64,000 nt of DNA from the NCBI RefSeq assembly GCF_025457605.1, contig NZ_JAMZFY010000005.1, forward strand, positions 22,440 through 86,439, written 5' to 3'. Every line of letters starts with the position of its first letter. The first letter of the stretch is position 1. Positions 34,899 to 44,516 of the stretch are shown in pieces. A model generated the notes under the pieces. The model was not told the origin of the DNA and did no database searches. It saw nothing but the letters and a program-made list of their open reading frames with translations. The DNA is from Haloarcula laminariae (GTDB lineage Archaea; Halobacteriota; Halobacteria; Halobacteriales; Haloarculaceae). The position numbers were made by a program, and so were the translations under genes.

Positions 34899-35687
34899 GA
34901 CCACGACACATCCCTCCGGCAGCGCGCGGACGTGCTCGGCCGTTATCAGCCCCTCAGTGGCGTCGGTCAGGGGGACCGTCGGCGCAAACACCTCGGCGTC
35001 CGCGACGAGGGCGTCCAGCGACCGAACGCGGTCAGCGCCCGACCGGTGGAAGCAGGGCTCGTCGGCGTAGGGGTCGTAGGCCGCGACGTCCGCGTTCAGC
35101 GAGGCAACGGCGTCGGCGTAAGTGCTCCCGATGTTGCCAACGCCCACCACTCTGACGCGGGTGCCGGCGACGGTGCCGTTGGTAAACGTCGGATCGTCAG
35201 CGAACTGGTGACCGTTCGCGCCCGGAACATCGTTGTCGAGCTGCTCGAGGTCCCAGGGTTCATGACTGTCGACCATCCTGGCGTGCTTCTGGGGGATCTG
35301 CCGGAGGGCGTCGATCGTTAGGCCGAGGCCGAATTCGGCGACCGACTGCGCCCAGAACCCCTCGTCGGTGTGGTCGTGGACGGCGACGCCGCGCTCCGCG
35401 AGGTGCTCGTGTGCGTCGGCGTCGACCGCGTACATCGAATCGGTCATCACGATCGCCGACTCCAGGGCAGATAGTCGCTCGGCGTCCTCCTCGGTGACGG
35501 GCACGCCCAGCGCCGCCAGTTCATTGACCTCGCCCGGCTCGTCCAGAACATCGGTGAGCCGACTTGGCGTCTCGTCGAGGCATCGAAGTTCGACGGGGCC
35601 GCGCTCGGCCCACAGTTCTCGGAGGTGATCGGCAGCGAGCGGCCAGACGTCCTCGAATAGCGGGCCGGTGACGATCGTCCGGGTCAC
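34629..35687 (-). CDS. D-2-hydroxyacid dehydrogenase (NAD-dependent)
   Basis: 352 aa. NAD-binding Rossmann motif VGVGNIGSTYADAV, the following acidic residue region AAYDPYAD, and the family's catalytic landmarks: ITRAGVVD (Arg), EPLPLDD with Glu, and HTPHIAGRT (His). Such enzymes reduce glyoxylate, hydroxypyruvate or related keto acids. The N-terminal half is unusual in length and acidic. It overlaps the isomerase gene by four bases and belongs to a TrmB-isomerase-dehydrogenase operon facing the ABC operon. Substrate cannot be told; a glycerate kinase remnant lies at the other end of the island. Confidence 0.87.
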   Translation of the reverse strand: MTRTIVTGPLFEDVWPLAADHLRELWAERGPVELRCLDETPSRLTDVLDEPGEVNELAALGVPVTEEDAERLSALESAIVMTDSMYAVDADAHEHLAERGVAVHDHTDEGFWAQSVAEFGLGLTIDALRQIPQKHARMVDSHEPWDLEQLDNDVPGANGHQFADDPTFTNGTVAGTRVRVVGVGNIGSTYADAVASLNADVAAYDPYADEPCFHRSGADRVRSLDALVADAEVFAPTVPLTDATEGLITAEHVRALPEGCVVVLITRAGVVDMDAIRERVLADEIALAADVWDKEPLPLDDSLLDRHNVVHTPHIAGRTRDANESWAERLDAHFRASDSARSTPRTDEADDR

Positions 35688-36496
35688 TTCCCGTCACCTC
35701 CGTCATCGAAGAGAAACCGCATAGTGTCGAGCATATCGACCGGCATCTGCTTTGGGAACGACGGGTAAACGGGCACCTCGGCGGTGAGCCAGCCGTCGTA
35801 GCCAATCGTGTCGACGGCGTCGAGCACGCGCTCCCAGTTGACATCGCCCTGGGGCGGGTACGCTACCCGATGGGCGTCGGTCAGCCAGTCTTTGACGTGT
35901 ATCTTCGCGATGCGGCCATCGAGCACGTGCAGCCACCGGCTCGGCAGTCCCGAGCGGAGCGCGTTCCCGATGTCGAAGTACGCCCCGACGGGGCCGGCGT
36001 CCTCGACGTCGTCGAGAAACGTCGCGAACTCGGCGGGCGAGGGCAGGAAGTTGTTCTGGACGTTCTCGATAGCCACACCGACGTCGCAGTCGGCCGCGTA
36101 GCCGGCGAGTTCGCGGACCGACTGGACGGCGCGCTCGTAGTCGGCGTCGTATGCCGCGCCGTCCTCGATGACGGCGGGGACGATGAGGATGTCCTCGGCG
36201 CCGAGCGCCGCAGCGGCGTCGACCATGTCGCGGCTGATCTCCAAGCCGATCTCCCGCAGTTCATCGTCCACGCTCGAAAGCGGGTACTCCCAATGACTGA
36301 TCGTCGAGATAGCGGGCACCTGTAGATCGTAGGCCTCGACCGCCTCGACCGCAGCTTGGCGCCCCGTCTCGGTCGTCAGCGGGCCGTCGCGCTCGACATT
36401 CGGCTCGATGCCGTCGTAGCCCGCCGCTGCGAGGAGCGAACACGTTTCCTCGAACTCGTCTGCGGGAAAGCCGGCCTGGTTGAGTCCGTAGCGCAT
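35684..36496 (-). CDS. Sugar phosphate isomerase/epimerase (TIM-barrel, AP-endonuclease-2 fold)
   Basis: 270 aa. Xylose-isomerase-like TIM barrel pattern: AAAGYDGIEPNVERDG near the N-terminus, VGVAIENVQNNFLPS (metal-binding Glu), VGAYFDIGNALRSG (Asp), KIHVKDWL (His) and WLTAEVPVYPSF (Glu). These residues are the usual metal and substrate ligands of the family. One base separates it from the TrmB gene upstream, and it overlaps the dehydrogenase by four bases. Substrate unknown, probably a sugar or sugar acid derivative taken up by the divergent ABC system. Confidence 0.85.
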   Translation of the reverse strand: MRYGLNQAGFPADEFEETCSLLAAAGYDGIEPNVERDGPLTTETGRQAAVEAVEAYDLQVPAISTISHWEYPLSSVDDELREIGLEISRDMVDAAAALGAEDILIVPAVIEDGAAYDADYERAVQSVRELAGYAADCDVGVAIENVQNNFLPSPAEFATFLDDVEDAGPVGAYFDIGNALRSGLPSRWLHVLDGRIAKIHVKDWLTDAHRVAYPPQGDVNWERVLDAVDTIGYDGWLTAEVPVYPSFPKQMPVDMLDTMRFLFDDGGDGK

Positions 36497-36497
36497 C

Positions 36498-37592
36498 TCA
36501 GTTCGCCACCTCCGACCAGCCTTCGGGCTGATCGAGCACGATTCGAGTCGCCTCGATGTCCTCTAACGTCGCGCCGCGGCCGCCGACGCCGTATTCCCGC
36601 CCGTCGGCTTCAAGCACGATAGTCGCCTGCCCGGCAAGCTGGGTCAGCGTCAGGGAGCCGTCGTCGTTCGGCGGCGCCGCCGAAATGATCTCGGTGATCT
36701 CACCGGAGAAGGTGACGTTCTCGCCCGTCTGGATATCGAATCCGTGGACGGTGGCCGGAATCGTCGTCCCGTCGTTGACAATTGGCGCGATGTCCTGGAC
36801 GCACTCGCGGACGTCGACGTACTCCAGCTTGGTGCCCTCCGCGACCGAGTCGTAGACGTGTGGCCAGGTACCCCAGAGCGCACCCTGAAAGTACCAGTGG
36901 AACACGTACGTCAGAGTAAGGTCGTCGATGATGATGCCGTACTGGTCGGTCGGGTGGGACTGCGAGGAGAAGAACGTGTGCGAGCGATCGACCAGCGCGG
37001 TAAAGGGCGCCGGGAGCGTCCGGTGTCGGACCTCGGTTGCGGCGTCCGCGAACGCCATGTCGTTGACGACGTGGGGGTCCTCCAACCTCGTCGCTACGCA
37101 GAGTTTGACGAACACGCCGCGGTCGACGGCGTCTTCAAGCGCCGGGCGGACGGCCTCGAACTGCGAGGGCGAGACCGCGATCTGGATTCGGTTGGTTGCG
37201 TCCTCGGCGGCGGCCCGGAACTGCTCGACGACGGAGTCGAACCGTTTGACGATCGAAATCTTGTGGCCACTGATCTCGGGGCGTTCCCAGCGATCCTCGA
37301 TTGCCTCCGCGGTCGACGCAAGCCTGTTCGCGCGCTGCTGGAGATCCGACATCATCTCCGAGGGATCGCGCGGGCGGACCGACAGCGAGGAATCCTGTTC
37401 GAACGTCTCAACGTAGTCGTCGCGTTCGAGGTCCTCGAGGACATCGTAGATTCGGGACTTCGGGATGCCCGTCTGCTCGGCGACCTTGACGGCGGGCACC
37501 GTGCCCCGCTCCAGCACCGCGAGGTACGCGTCGGCCTCGTATTGGGAAAGCCCGGCTTCCCGTAACCCGTCGTGGAGGTCGTCTTCGTCCAT
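36498..37592 (-). CDS. TrmB-family sugar-responsive transcriptional regulator
   Basis: 364 aa from the ATG at 37592 (MDEDDLHDGL); the frame is open 99 bp further. N-terminal TrmB winged helix: GLSQYEADAYLAVLERGTVP, KVAEQTGIPKSRIYDVLEDL, a coiled-coil segment, then a PLD-like/sugar-binding C-terminal domain (IQIAVSPSQFEAVRPAL, GIIIDDLTLTYVFH). TrmB proteins sense sugars and control ABC transporters and central carbon genes. It is divergent from the ABC operon, with palindromic TTACT/AGTAA motifs in the gap before both. It heads the isomerase-dehydrogenase operon. Confidence 0.9.
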   Translation of the reverse strand: MDEDDLHDGLREAGLSQYEADAYLAVLERGTVPAVKVAEQTGIPKSRIYDVLEDLERDDYVETFEQDSSLSVRPRDPSEMMSDLQQRANRLASTAEAIEDRWERPEISGHKISIVKRFDSVVEQFRAAAEDATNRIQIAVSPSQFEAVRPALEDAVDRGVFVKLCVATRLEDPHVVNDMAFADAATEVRHRTLPAPFTALVDRSHTFFSSQSHPTDQYGIIIDDLTLTYVFHWYFQGALWGTWPHVYDSVAEGTKLEYVDVRECVQDIAPIVNDGTTIPATVHGFDIQTGENVTFSGEITEIISAAPPNDDGSLTLTQLAGQATIVLEADGREYGVGGRGATLEDIEATRIVLDQPEGWSEVAN

Positions 37593-37664
37593 TATCCCAC
37601 CTCTTGGACGCACACCAATTTGGATGCCGTGCCGGTCGCGGTCGGAGATGGGGGGCGAGTTAAA

Positions 37665-37681
37665 TTCACTGTAGTAAACAA
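37665..37681. promoter_or_regulatory. Putative regulator site upstream of trmB-like gene
   Basis: TTCACTGTAGTAAACAA, with an imperfect inverted repeat TTcACT/AGTAA. Its last ten bases (TAGTAAACAA) nearly match CAGTAAACAA at 38081-38090 upstream of the binding-protein gene. Near the leftward TATA region (ATATATAAGTATT on the minus strand). Suggests one regulator acts on both operons, probably the TrmB protein. Confidence 0.5.
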
Positions 37682-37695
37682 TCGCTAGCAAATAC

Positions 37696-37839
37696 TTATA
37701 TATTTTTATTAGATGGCCACTGTACGCCGGCGTCTCGGAACTCCTCCTCTGTCACAATCGGATACACGCACGACCAGCCGGCCACCGTCTGGACGGTCCA
37801 ATCGACGACGCCGAATGAGGCGCCGACGGGCAACGACAT
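37696..37839 (-). CDS. Short frame of coding appearance in the regulatory gap
   Basis: 47 codons: MSLPVGASFGVVDWTVQTV ... CVYPIVTEEEFRDAGVQWPS, stop at 37696. Composition and lack of stops look coding, but it overlaps the promoter region of the trmB-like gene and no homologue is recognised. It may be the 3' remnant of a gene lost during rearrangement. Weak call. Confidence 0.25.
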   Translation of the reverse strand: MSLPVGASFGVVDWTVQTVAGWSCVYPIVTEEEFRDAGVQWPSNKNI

Positions 37840-38068
37840 GACGGAGACAGCCGAGAGCAACGGGCACCGATGGGGGGCCCGGACGGCACCGCCGAGATTG
37901 CGCTCAACGCGACAGCCGAGGCGGACCGGTCTGCTGTGCTGTTCGCCCGATATCGATCATTGAACCGCAGTCCGTGAGGCCCGGAGAACTTCAGGGGGCG
38001 ACCGTAGTCGCGACTATCACCAAGCAGCGCTCGAAGTCGAGTATGACAGACTGTCGAGAGGACAAATC

Positions 38069-38090
38069 GAGTAGTTACTCCAGTAAACAA
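38069..38090. promoter_or_regulatory. Palindromic operator upstream of ABC operon
   Basis: GAGTAgtTACTC (38069-38080) overlaps TTACTccAGTAA (38075-38086), followed by ACAA. GAGTA and TACT half-sites are those known for TrmB in Halobacterium, although spacing and orientation differ here. A TATA-like TTTAAGTAG follows, about 35-40 bp before the ATG at 38142. Confidence 0.55.
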
Positions 38091-38141
38091 AAGGTCGCAA
38101 AGATTTAAGTAGTTAGTTCTTAGTTATTGGGATGGCTTATC

Positions 38142-39461
38142 ATGACAGATCCGACTGCCGGGCGCGAACGGCGAACAGTGCTGAAAGGAATCGGCGCAGC
38201 GATGCTCGCTGGCGGACTCACGGGTTGCATGGGCGGGGGCGGCGACAGCGACAACGGGGCAACGACGTACTGGACGACACAGGTCGAGCAGGACCGTCAG
38301 GAAGTTATCCAGAGCTTGATCAACGGGTTCGAGGAGGACGCCGACGGGACGATCGACATGGTCCCCGTCGAGGAGGGTGACCTGCCGACGCAGATCTCCT
38401 CGGCGACCGCGTCTGGAACGCTCCCTACCTTCGGTGAGTGGGGGCTCGACCCCATGCAGAATCTGGGGAGCGAGGATCTGCTCTCGACGGAGTCCGCCGA
38501 GGCAGTCGTCGACAGCATCGGGCGCGACGACTTCGCCGACGGGGCGATGTCGCTGGCGACCTCCTCGGAGGGCAACCTGCTCGCGGTGCCGGCCCACGGC
38601 TGGGTGCAGGGGTTCTGGTACCGCCAGAGCGCGTTCGACGAGGCGGGACTGGACGCCCCAACGACGTGGGAGTCGATCCGCGAAGCTGCGGAAACGCTCC
38701 ACGACCCTGACAACGACCAGTACGGTATCGTCGTCGGCTCAGACGAGACGCCGTTCGCGCGCCAGTGTTTCACGCCGTACGCGCGCTCGAACGGCGCACG
38801 GGTGTTCAACGCAGACGGGGAAATCGTATTCGACAGCGACGCGATGGTCGAGGCCCTCGACTTCTACGGCTCGCTGGCCCAGTACAGTCCGCCGGGGACT
38901 GACACGTTCGATACGGCCAACAACACGTATCTCAACGAGCAGTGCCACATGATCATGTACTCGTCGTACATCATGGGCGACATCTCGAGCAAGACCGACG
39001 GGATGGCGAATAACACGTCGTTCGCACCCTACATCGAGCGCGACCGGCGCAGTTCGTTCGGTCAGCTCCTGCTGTTCAACATTCTCGACACGGCCTCGGA
39101 CGCGAACCGCGAGACCGCCGAGTCGTACGTCGAGCACGTCCTCACTGGCGACCAGTACATCGAGTTCCTGCACATGGCGCCCGGCGGAATGAACCCCGTG
39201 CTCCAGTCGACGGCCGAGAGCGAGGCCTACCGCGACAACGAGGTCCTCCAGGAATGGGGCCAGGACACGCTGAGCGACATCTCCGGGGCGTTCGACAACA
39301 TCGAGCGATTCGGCTACGTCAATGGCCAGATGATTCCGACGTTTGGGGAGATCACGAGCCGGTCGCTCGTCTCGCAGGCAGTGAGGCGCGTCTCCGAGGG
39401 CGAGGACGCCCGGACGGTCGCCGACGACGTCGCAAGCCAGATGCGCGACGTGATCAACTGA
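38142..39461 (+). CDS. ABC-transporter carbohydrate-binding lipoprotein (Tat-exported)
   Basis: 439 aa from the ATG at 38142; five codons upstream in frame are unlikely. N-terminus shows a twin-arginine signal (RRTVLKG, residues 10-16) and a lipobox LTGC with Cys 29, then a Gly/Asp spacer: a haloarchaeal Tat lipoprotein anchored outside the cell. The body is an extracellular solute-binding protein of family 1 (QVEQDRQEVIQSLINGFEE, GWVQGFWYRQSAFDEAGLD, EYIEFLHMAPGGMNP-like motif). It delivers a sugar to the permeases encoded next. First gene of the rightward operon. Confidence 0.92.
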   Translation: MTDPTAGRERRTVLKGIGAAMLAGGLTGCMGGGGDSDNGATTYWTTQVEQDRQEVIQSLINGFEEDADGTIDMVPVEEGDLPTQISSATASGTLPTFGEWGLDPMQNLGSEDLLSTESAEAVVDSIGRDDFADGAMSLATSSEGNLLAVPAHGWVQGFWYRQSAFDEAGLDAPTTWESIREAAETLHDPDNDQYGIVVGSDETPFARQCFTPYARSNGARVFNADGEIVFDSDAMVEALDFYGSLAQYSPPGTDTFDTANNTYLNEQCHMIMYSSYIMGDISSKTDGMANNTSFAPYIERDRRSSFGQLLLFNILDTASDANRETAESYVEHVLTGDQYIEFLHMAPGGMNPVLQSTAESEAYRDNEVLQEWGQDTLSDISGAFDNIERFGYVNGQMIPTFGEITSRSLVSQAVRRVSEGEDARTVADDVASQMRDVIN

Positions 39462-39484
39462 GTTCATCGTCATTATTTCCCACT

Positions 39485-40375
39485 ATGGTCTCACTCACCC
39501 GGGGCGGCGATCGGACGATCGAGGAGAAGGAGGCGCTGCTGGGGTACGCGCTGATAGCGCCTGCACTGTTGCTGATCGCTACAGTAATCCTCTATCCGGT
39601 GCTGTACAACGTCTACCTGAGTTTTACCGTCGTGCCCCTGCGGCCGGACGAGGCGCCCCAGTGGATCGGGCTGGAACACTACTACAACCTGTTTGGCAGC
39701 AGCGCGTTCTGGTCGGCGCTTCGAACAACAATCGTGTTCACGTTCTTCAGCACGACGCTCGCGACGCTGGGTGGCCTCGGGACGGCGCTGCTGTTCAACC
39801 GCTCGTTCCGCGGGCGCCGATACATCCGTGGAATGGTGTTGTTGCCCTACGTCGCGCCGCTGATCTCGGTAGCGTTCGTTTGGCGATTCATGCTCGACCC
39901 GCTGTACGGCATCTTTCCGTATGTCGGGAGCGACGTTCTCGGGCTGTACGCTGGCAACATCGACATCCTGAGCAACGGCGACACCGCGGTCTGGTCGGTG
40001 ATCTTCATCGACGCATGGCGTTACTTCCCGTTCGCGTTCCTGATGCTAATCGCGCGCGTGCAGGCAATCCCCGGCGACATGTACGAGGCCGCGAAGATCG
40101 ATGGCGCCTCGAAGCTCGCGCAGTTCAAGGACATCACGCTGCCGGAGCTGAAGTACATCTTGGCGACGGTGTTCCTGCTGCGGTGGATATGGAACTTCAA
40201 CAAGTTCGCGGATATCTGGCTGCTGACCCGTCGGGTCGAGACGTTGCCGATCTACGCGTACCAGGTCGCGTTCGCAAACTACCAGCACGGCCAAGCGGCC
40301 GCGATCTCGATGGTGCTGTTCCTGGCGCTGATCGTGTTCGTCCTCGCGTACGTCGCCTGGGCACTGGACTGGTGA
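39485..40375 (+). CDS. ABC sugar permease, MalF-like
   Basis: 296 aa from the ATG at 39485. Six membrane segments are visible, starting LLGYALIAPALLLIATVIL. The cytoplasmic EAA loop reads EAAKIDGASKLAQFKDITLP (about 203-222), where the ATPase docks. Followed four bases later by the second permease. Substrate presumably an oligosaccharide or glycoside, inferred from the downstream hydrolases. Confidence 0.93.
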   Translation: MVSLTRGGDRTIEEKEALLGYALIAPALLLIATVILYPVLYNVYLSFTVVPLRPDEAPQWIGLEHYYNLFGSSAFWSALRTTIVFTFFSTTLATLGGLGTALLFNRSFRGRRYIRGMVLLPYVAPLISVAFVWRFMLDPLYGIFPYVGSDVLGLYAGNIDILSNGDTAVWSVIFIDAWRYFPFAFLMLIARVQAIPGDMYEAAKIDGASKLAQFKDITLPELKYILATVFLLRWIWNFNKFADIWLLTRRVETLPIYAYQVAFANYQHGQAAAISMVLFLALIVFVLAYVAWALDW

Positions 40376-40379
40376 TACG

Positions 40380-41291
40380 ATGAGTACGAAACAATCCACA
40401 TACCGACACGTCGTCGACTCGTTCAAGACCGCGCTTGGGCTCGGCAAGAACACTCTCGAAACCTCGCTCGCCGAACGCGTCGTGTTCTACGTCGCGCTGG
40501 GGCTGACGCTGCTGATCACGCTGTTCCCGTTCTACTACATGGCGCTGGCGAGTCTACTGCCCGAGTCGAGCCTGTACTCGCTGCCGCCGACACTGCTTCC
40601 CCAGGACCTGACGCTCGAGCACTATCGGACCGTGTTCAGTCCGGAGACGTTCCCGTTCCTGACGTACTTCAAGAACAGTTTCGTCATCGCGACGACGACG
40701 GCGGGCGCATCGGTGCTCGTCGCCACGTTCGGCGCCTACAGCTTCGCCCGACTGGACTACCGTGGGCGCGGAGTTATCTCGCGGGGCGTCCTGATGGTGT
40801 ACATGTTCTCGGGCATCCTGCTGGTCGTGCCGATGTTCCAGGTAATCGTCTGGCTCGGCTTCGTCGACTCGCTAGCGAGCCTGTTCGTAACCTACCTTGT
40901 CCAGACCCTGCCCGTCTCGCTGTACATGCTTGGCAACTACTTCCGGTCGATTCCGGAGGAAATCGAAGAGGCGGCGATCATGGACGGCTACTCACGGCTG
41001 GAAGTAATCTTCAAGATCACGCTACCGCTGTCGGCGCCCGCGATCGTGGCCGTGTTCTTCTTCACGTTCATGATCGCGTGGAACGAGTACCTGTTTGCCA
41101 GCATCTTCCTCCAGTCCCAGAGCGTGTTCACACTGCCGATCGGCATCGAGGCGCTGTCTTCGAGCTTCCGACAGGTCTGGGGCCAGATCATGGCGGCGTC
41201 GCTGCTGACCAGCGTGCCGCTGATCGTGATGTTCACCTACCTGGAGAAGTTCATGGTCGAGGGGCTGACCTTCGGGGCGGTGGAGGGGTAA
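40380..41291 (+). CDS. ABC sugar permease, MalG-like
   Basis: 303 aa. Six membrane segments; EAA loop EEAAIMDGYSRLEVIFKITL with the conserved Gly. C-terminal segment IPLIVMFTYLEKFMVEGLT-like end (MVEGLTFGAVEG) is typical of MalG-type permeases. Pairs with the preceding MalF-like protein and ATP-binding subunit that starts two bases after its stop. Confidence 0.93.
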   Translation: MSTKQSTYRHVVDSFKTALGLGKNTLETSLAERVVFYVALGLTLLITLFPFYYMALASLLPESSLYSLPPTLLPQDLTLEHYRTVFSPETFPFLTYFKNSFVIATTTAGASVLVATFGAYSFARLDYRGRGVISRGVLMVYMFSGILLVVPMFQVIVWLGFVDSLASLFVTYLVQTLPVSLYMLGNYFRSIPEEIEEAAIMDGYSRLEVIFKITLPLSAPAIVAVFFFTFMIAWNEYLFASIFLQSQSVFTLPIGIEALSSSFRQVWGQIMAASLLTSVPLIVMFTYLEKFMVEGLTFGAVEG

Positions 41292-41292
41292 C

Positions 41293-42411
41293 ATGGCGAC
41301 GGAACCCACCTCTACCGCCGACTCCGTCGCGAACGCTGCCGATCTGAGTTCCGACGAGAACTCGGAGATCCGGCTCCGGGGCGTCACGAAGCGGTTCGAC
41401 GACCTCGTCGCGGTCGACGACCTGGATCTGACGATCCAGAACGGCGAGTTGCTCGTCCTGCTTGGCCCCTCGGGCTGTGGCAAATCGACGACGCTCCGGA
41501 TGATCGCCGGCCTCGAAGTGCCCTCCGAGGGTAGTATCGAGATCGGCGGCGAGGAGATTACGGAGGCGCTGCCCCAGAAGCGGGACCTCTCGATGGTGTT
41601 CCAGAGTTACGCGCTGTACCCCCACAAGACCGTCCGGGGGAATCTATCCTTCCCGCTCGGGAAGATGGATATCGACGACGACGAGGCGGACGAGCGGATT
41701 CGCCGCACCGCCGAACTGCTGGAGATCGACGACCTGCTGGACAACAAGCCCGGCCAGCTCTCTGGCGGCCAGCGCCAGCGTGTCGCGCTCGGGCGGACCA
41801 TCGTCCGTGAGCCGAAGGCGTTCCTGATGGACGAGCCGCTGTCGAACCTCGACGCCAAGCTCCGTGTCCAGACCCGCTCGGAGGTGCGCAGCCTCCAGCA
41901 AAACCTCGGCACGACGACAGTCTACGTGACCCACGACCAGGAAGAGGCGATGAGCCTAGCCGACCGGGTCGCCGTGATGAACGACGGCCAGCTCCAGCAG
42001 GTCGGGACGCCGAAAGAAGTCTACGAGAACCCGGTCAACGAGTTCGTCGCCGGGTTCCTCGGCGAGCCGTCGATGAACTTCCTCGATGCCGACCGCCTCA
42101 GGGGAACCGATACGTCCGACGACTCGTTCGCGGAAACCGCGACCGTCGGGGTCCGACCAGAAGACGTCGCCGTCGCCGAGGAAGCCGCCGGACGAGCCGA
42201 CGGCGGGCGGACCTATGAACTCGACGGTGAGGTGCTTGTCGTCAAGCCGCTGGGCAACGCCTACGAGGTCGAGGTCGACTGCGGCGATGTCCGGGTCACC
42301 GCACGCCTGCGCGACCGGCCCGGCGCCATCAGTCCCGGGTCGACCGTGATGCTCCGACTGCCCGCCAACTCCGTCCACCGGTTCGACGTCGACGGCGAGG
42401 TGATCAGATGA
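41293..42411 (+). CDS. ABC ATP-binding subunit 1 (MalK/UgpC type)
   Basis: 372 aa. Walker A GPSGCGKST (58-66), Q-loop MVFQSYALYPHKT, signature LSGGQRQR, Walker B FLMDEPLSNLDAK and H-loop YVTHDQEEA. C-terminal TOBE/OB region as in sugar importers (VGVRPEDVAVAEE). It overlaps the glycoside hydrolase gene by four bases (ATGA). A second ATPase of the same type lies after that hydrolase. Confidence 0.95.
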   Translation: MATEPTSTADSVANAADLSSDENSEIRLRGVTKRFDDLVAVDDLDLTIQNGELLVLLGPSGCGKSTTLRMIAGLEVPSEGSIEIGGEEITEALPQKRDLSMVFQSYALYPHKTVRGNLSFPLGKMDIDDDEADERIRRTAELLEIDDLLDNKPGQLSGGQRQRVALGRTIVREPKAFLMDEPLSNLDAKLRVQTRSEVRSLQQNLGTTTVYVTHDQEEAMSLADRVAVMNDGQLQQVGTPKEVYENPVNEFVAGFLGEPSMNFLDADRLRGTDTSDDSFAETATVGVRPEDVAVAEEAAGRADGGRTYELDGEVLVVKPLGNAYEVEVDCGDVRVTARLRDRPGAISPGSTVMLRLPANSVHRFDVDGEVIR

Positions 42412-44516
42412 TCCCGGACGGCTGCGCACTGGCGGTCCGAAACGGGGTCGTCTTCGTGGTCGGGGAGCGTGGCGACATCCGCTCCGATTGCGCCGAAACC
42501 GGCGTGTTCGCGAACGATACGCAGTACCTCAGCGAGTTCGAGGTGTCCGTAACCGATCGCGATGTGCCCGAGAGCGGCTGGGACCGGCTCGATCGGCGGG
42601 CCGGCCCGGACGGCGTGACGACCGTGTTGGTCGGCGCCGCGCCGGGCGAGGGACGGGGCGCCGCCCGACGGTTCCTGCTGAAGAAAGACATCACGGTCGA
42701 CGGCGACGTGGTGACCGTCGAGACGACTCTCCGGAACCACACGCCTGCGGAGCGCGTCGTCGACATCGAACTGACCGCGGCGTCGGATTTCCGACACGTC
42801 TTCGAGTGTCCGGGCTTCTTCGCGGCGCGTGAGTCGGTCGATCGCGACGTGACCGCGTCCGACCGCGAGAGCGGCGCGGAGCTGTCCGGAACGTCGCCCG
42901 ACGGGACGACGCGGGGCGCGGCGATACAGTTGCAGGGCGGCCAAACGGTGTCCGTCGAAACCGGCGCTGACGCCTCGAGGGCAACCGTCGAACGGACGCT
43001 GGAGGTCTCGGCCGGCGAGGAGGTCTCGGTTGTCGCGACGGCGCGTCTCCGGCCGACGCGCGGCCGACTCAATCTCTCGTTTGACCCGTCGGTGTCGATG
43101 GCGTCCCACCCTGGGCTGTTCGACGCCGCCGCCGACACCCTGCGGGCGCTCTTGCTGCCGGAGGGCGTCCCGGCGGCTGGCGCACCCCGGTTCGTCGCGC
43201 CGTTCGGGCGGGACGCGCTGCTGGTCGGGTTCCAAACGCTACCGTTCGCGCCTGGTCTGACCCGAAGCGTCCTGACCTACTTCGCCGGGCGACAGGCCTC
43301 GTCGACCGACCCGGAGACACTCGCCGAACCAGGCAAGATCCCCCACGAGGAGCGACGGGGCGACCTGCCGGCGCTCGGCCGGTCGATCCGGTCGCCGTAC
43401 TACGGGACGGTCGACGCGACGCCGCTGTTCGCCGCGCTCGTCGCCGCCTACGGAGAATGGGCCGGCGAGGACGCGATCACCGACGAACTGTACGACGCCG
43501 CCCTCGGGGCCGTCGAGTGGACGATCGCGGCTGGCGACGAGGACGGTATCGTCCGGTATGAGCCCCACGACCACGAGTACGGGCTCGTCCATCACGGGTG
43601 GAAAGACAGCGACCAGTCGATTGCGCGGCCCGACGGAACGGCCGCGACGCCGCCGATCGCGCTCACGGAAGTACAGGGGTACGCCTACCGCGCGCTTCGT
43701 GGCGTCGCCGACCTCGCGGCGAGCCGGGGGGACGGCGAGCTCGCGGAGCGGCTGACCGAGCGCGCAGAGCGCCTCCAAGAGGCGTTCGACCGGAAGTTCT
43801 GGCTGCCCGACGAGGGGAGCTACGCGCTCGCGCTCGACGCCGACGGCGTGGTCGGCGCCGTCGCCTCGAACCAGGGCCATGTGCTCTGGAGCGAGATCGT
43901 CCCGCCGGAGCGCGCCGACGAGGTAATCGACGGGCTGTTGGCGCCGGAGCTGCTGACCGACGCCGGACTCAGAACGTACTCGGCGGCTCACGAGGCGTTT
44001 GACCCGCTGTCGTACCACCGCGGTAGCGTCTGGCCCCACGACACCAGTATCGCTGCAATGGGCTGTGCGCGCTACGGACGCGACGACGCCGCCGCGGCGC
44101 TCGCCGAGCGGGGGCTGGACACGCTGGCGACCGGCGCGACCGGCGACGCCGATCGCTGGGGATTCCCGGAACTCCTGGTCGGCCTCGACGACCCCGACGT
44201 GGACGCTGGGCGGGCGCTCCATCCCGACGCTTGCGAGCCGGCCGCCTGGAGCGCCGGCAGCGCGTTCGGCTTCGTCCGTGCCGCGCTCGGTTTGGACGTC
44301 AAGTCGGGGACGCCGGTCGCTGAGCCCGCGACAGACTTCGGCGCCGGAACCGGACCGGACCCCAGCACAGTGGCGGAAGCAACGATACACTGCCGCGGTC
44401 GGCGCTATGCCGTTCGACACAGCAGCGATTCGACGGTCGTGACGCCGACGTGCGGGGCGTCGGCGACGAGGGACAGCCCCGACCACGACCACCTGGAGGT
44501 GACTACCGATGGCTGA
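42408..44516 (+). CDS. Glycogen-debranching-like glycoside hydrolase
   Basis: 702 aa. N-terminal beta-sandwich of the glycogen-debranching N-bis type (VVFVVGERGDIRSDCAETG, GVFANDTQYLSEFEV), then an (alpha/alpha)6 catalytic part of amylo-alpha-1,6-glucosidase type: FGRDALLVGFQTL, YEPHDHEYGLVHHGWKDS-like segment, YHRGSVWPHDTSIAA. Members hydrolyse alpha-glucosidic links in oligosaccharides or glucosides. No signal peptide, so it acts in the cytoplasm on imported substrate. Overlaps ATPase 1 and ATPase 2. Confidence 0.82.
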   Translation: MIPDGCALAVRNGVVFVVGERGDIRSDCAETGVFANDTQYLSEFEVSVTDRDVPESGWDRLDRRAGPDGVTTVLVGAAPGEGRGAARRFLLKKDITVDGDVVTVETTLRNHTPAERVVDIELTAASDFRHVFECPGFFAARESVDRDVTASDRESGAELSGTSPDGTTRGAAIQLQGGQTVSVETGADASRATVERTLEVSAGEEVSVVATARLRPTRGRLNLSFDPSVSMASHPGLFDAAADTLRALLLPEGVPAAGAPRFVAPFGRDALLVGFQTLPFAPGLTRSVLTYFAGRQASSTDPETLAEPGKIPHEERRGDLPALGRSIRSPYYGTVDATPLFAALVAAYGEWAGEDAITDELYDAALGAVEWTIAAGDEDGIVRYEPHDHEYGLVHHGWKDSDQSIARPDGTAATPPIALTEVQGYAYRALRGVADLAASRGDGELAERLTERAERLQEAFDRKFWLPDEGSYALALDADGVVGAVASNQGHVLWSEIVPPERADEVIDGLLAPELLTDAGLRTYSAAHEAFDPLSYHRGSVWPHDTSIAAMGCARYGRDDAAAALAERGLDTLATGATGDADRWGFPELLVGLDDPDVDAGRALHPDACEPAAWSAGSAFGFVRAALGLDVKSGTPVAEPATDFGAGTGPDPSTVAEATIHCRGRRYAVRHSSDSTVVTPTCGASATRDSPDHDHLEVTTDG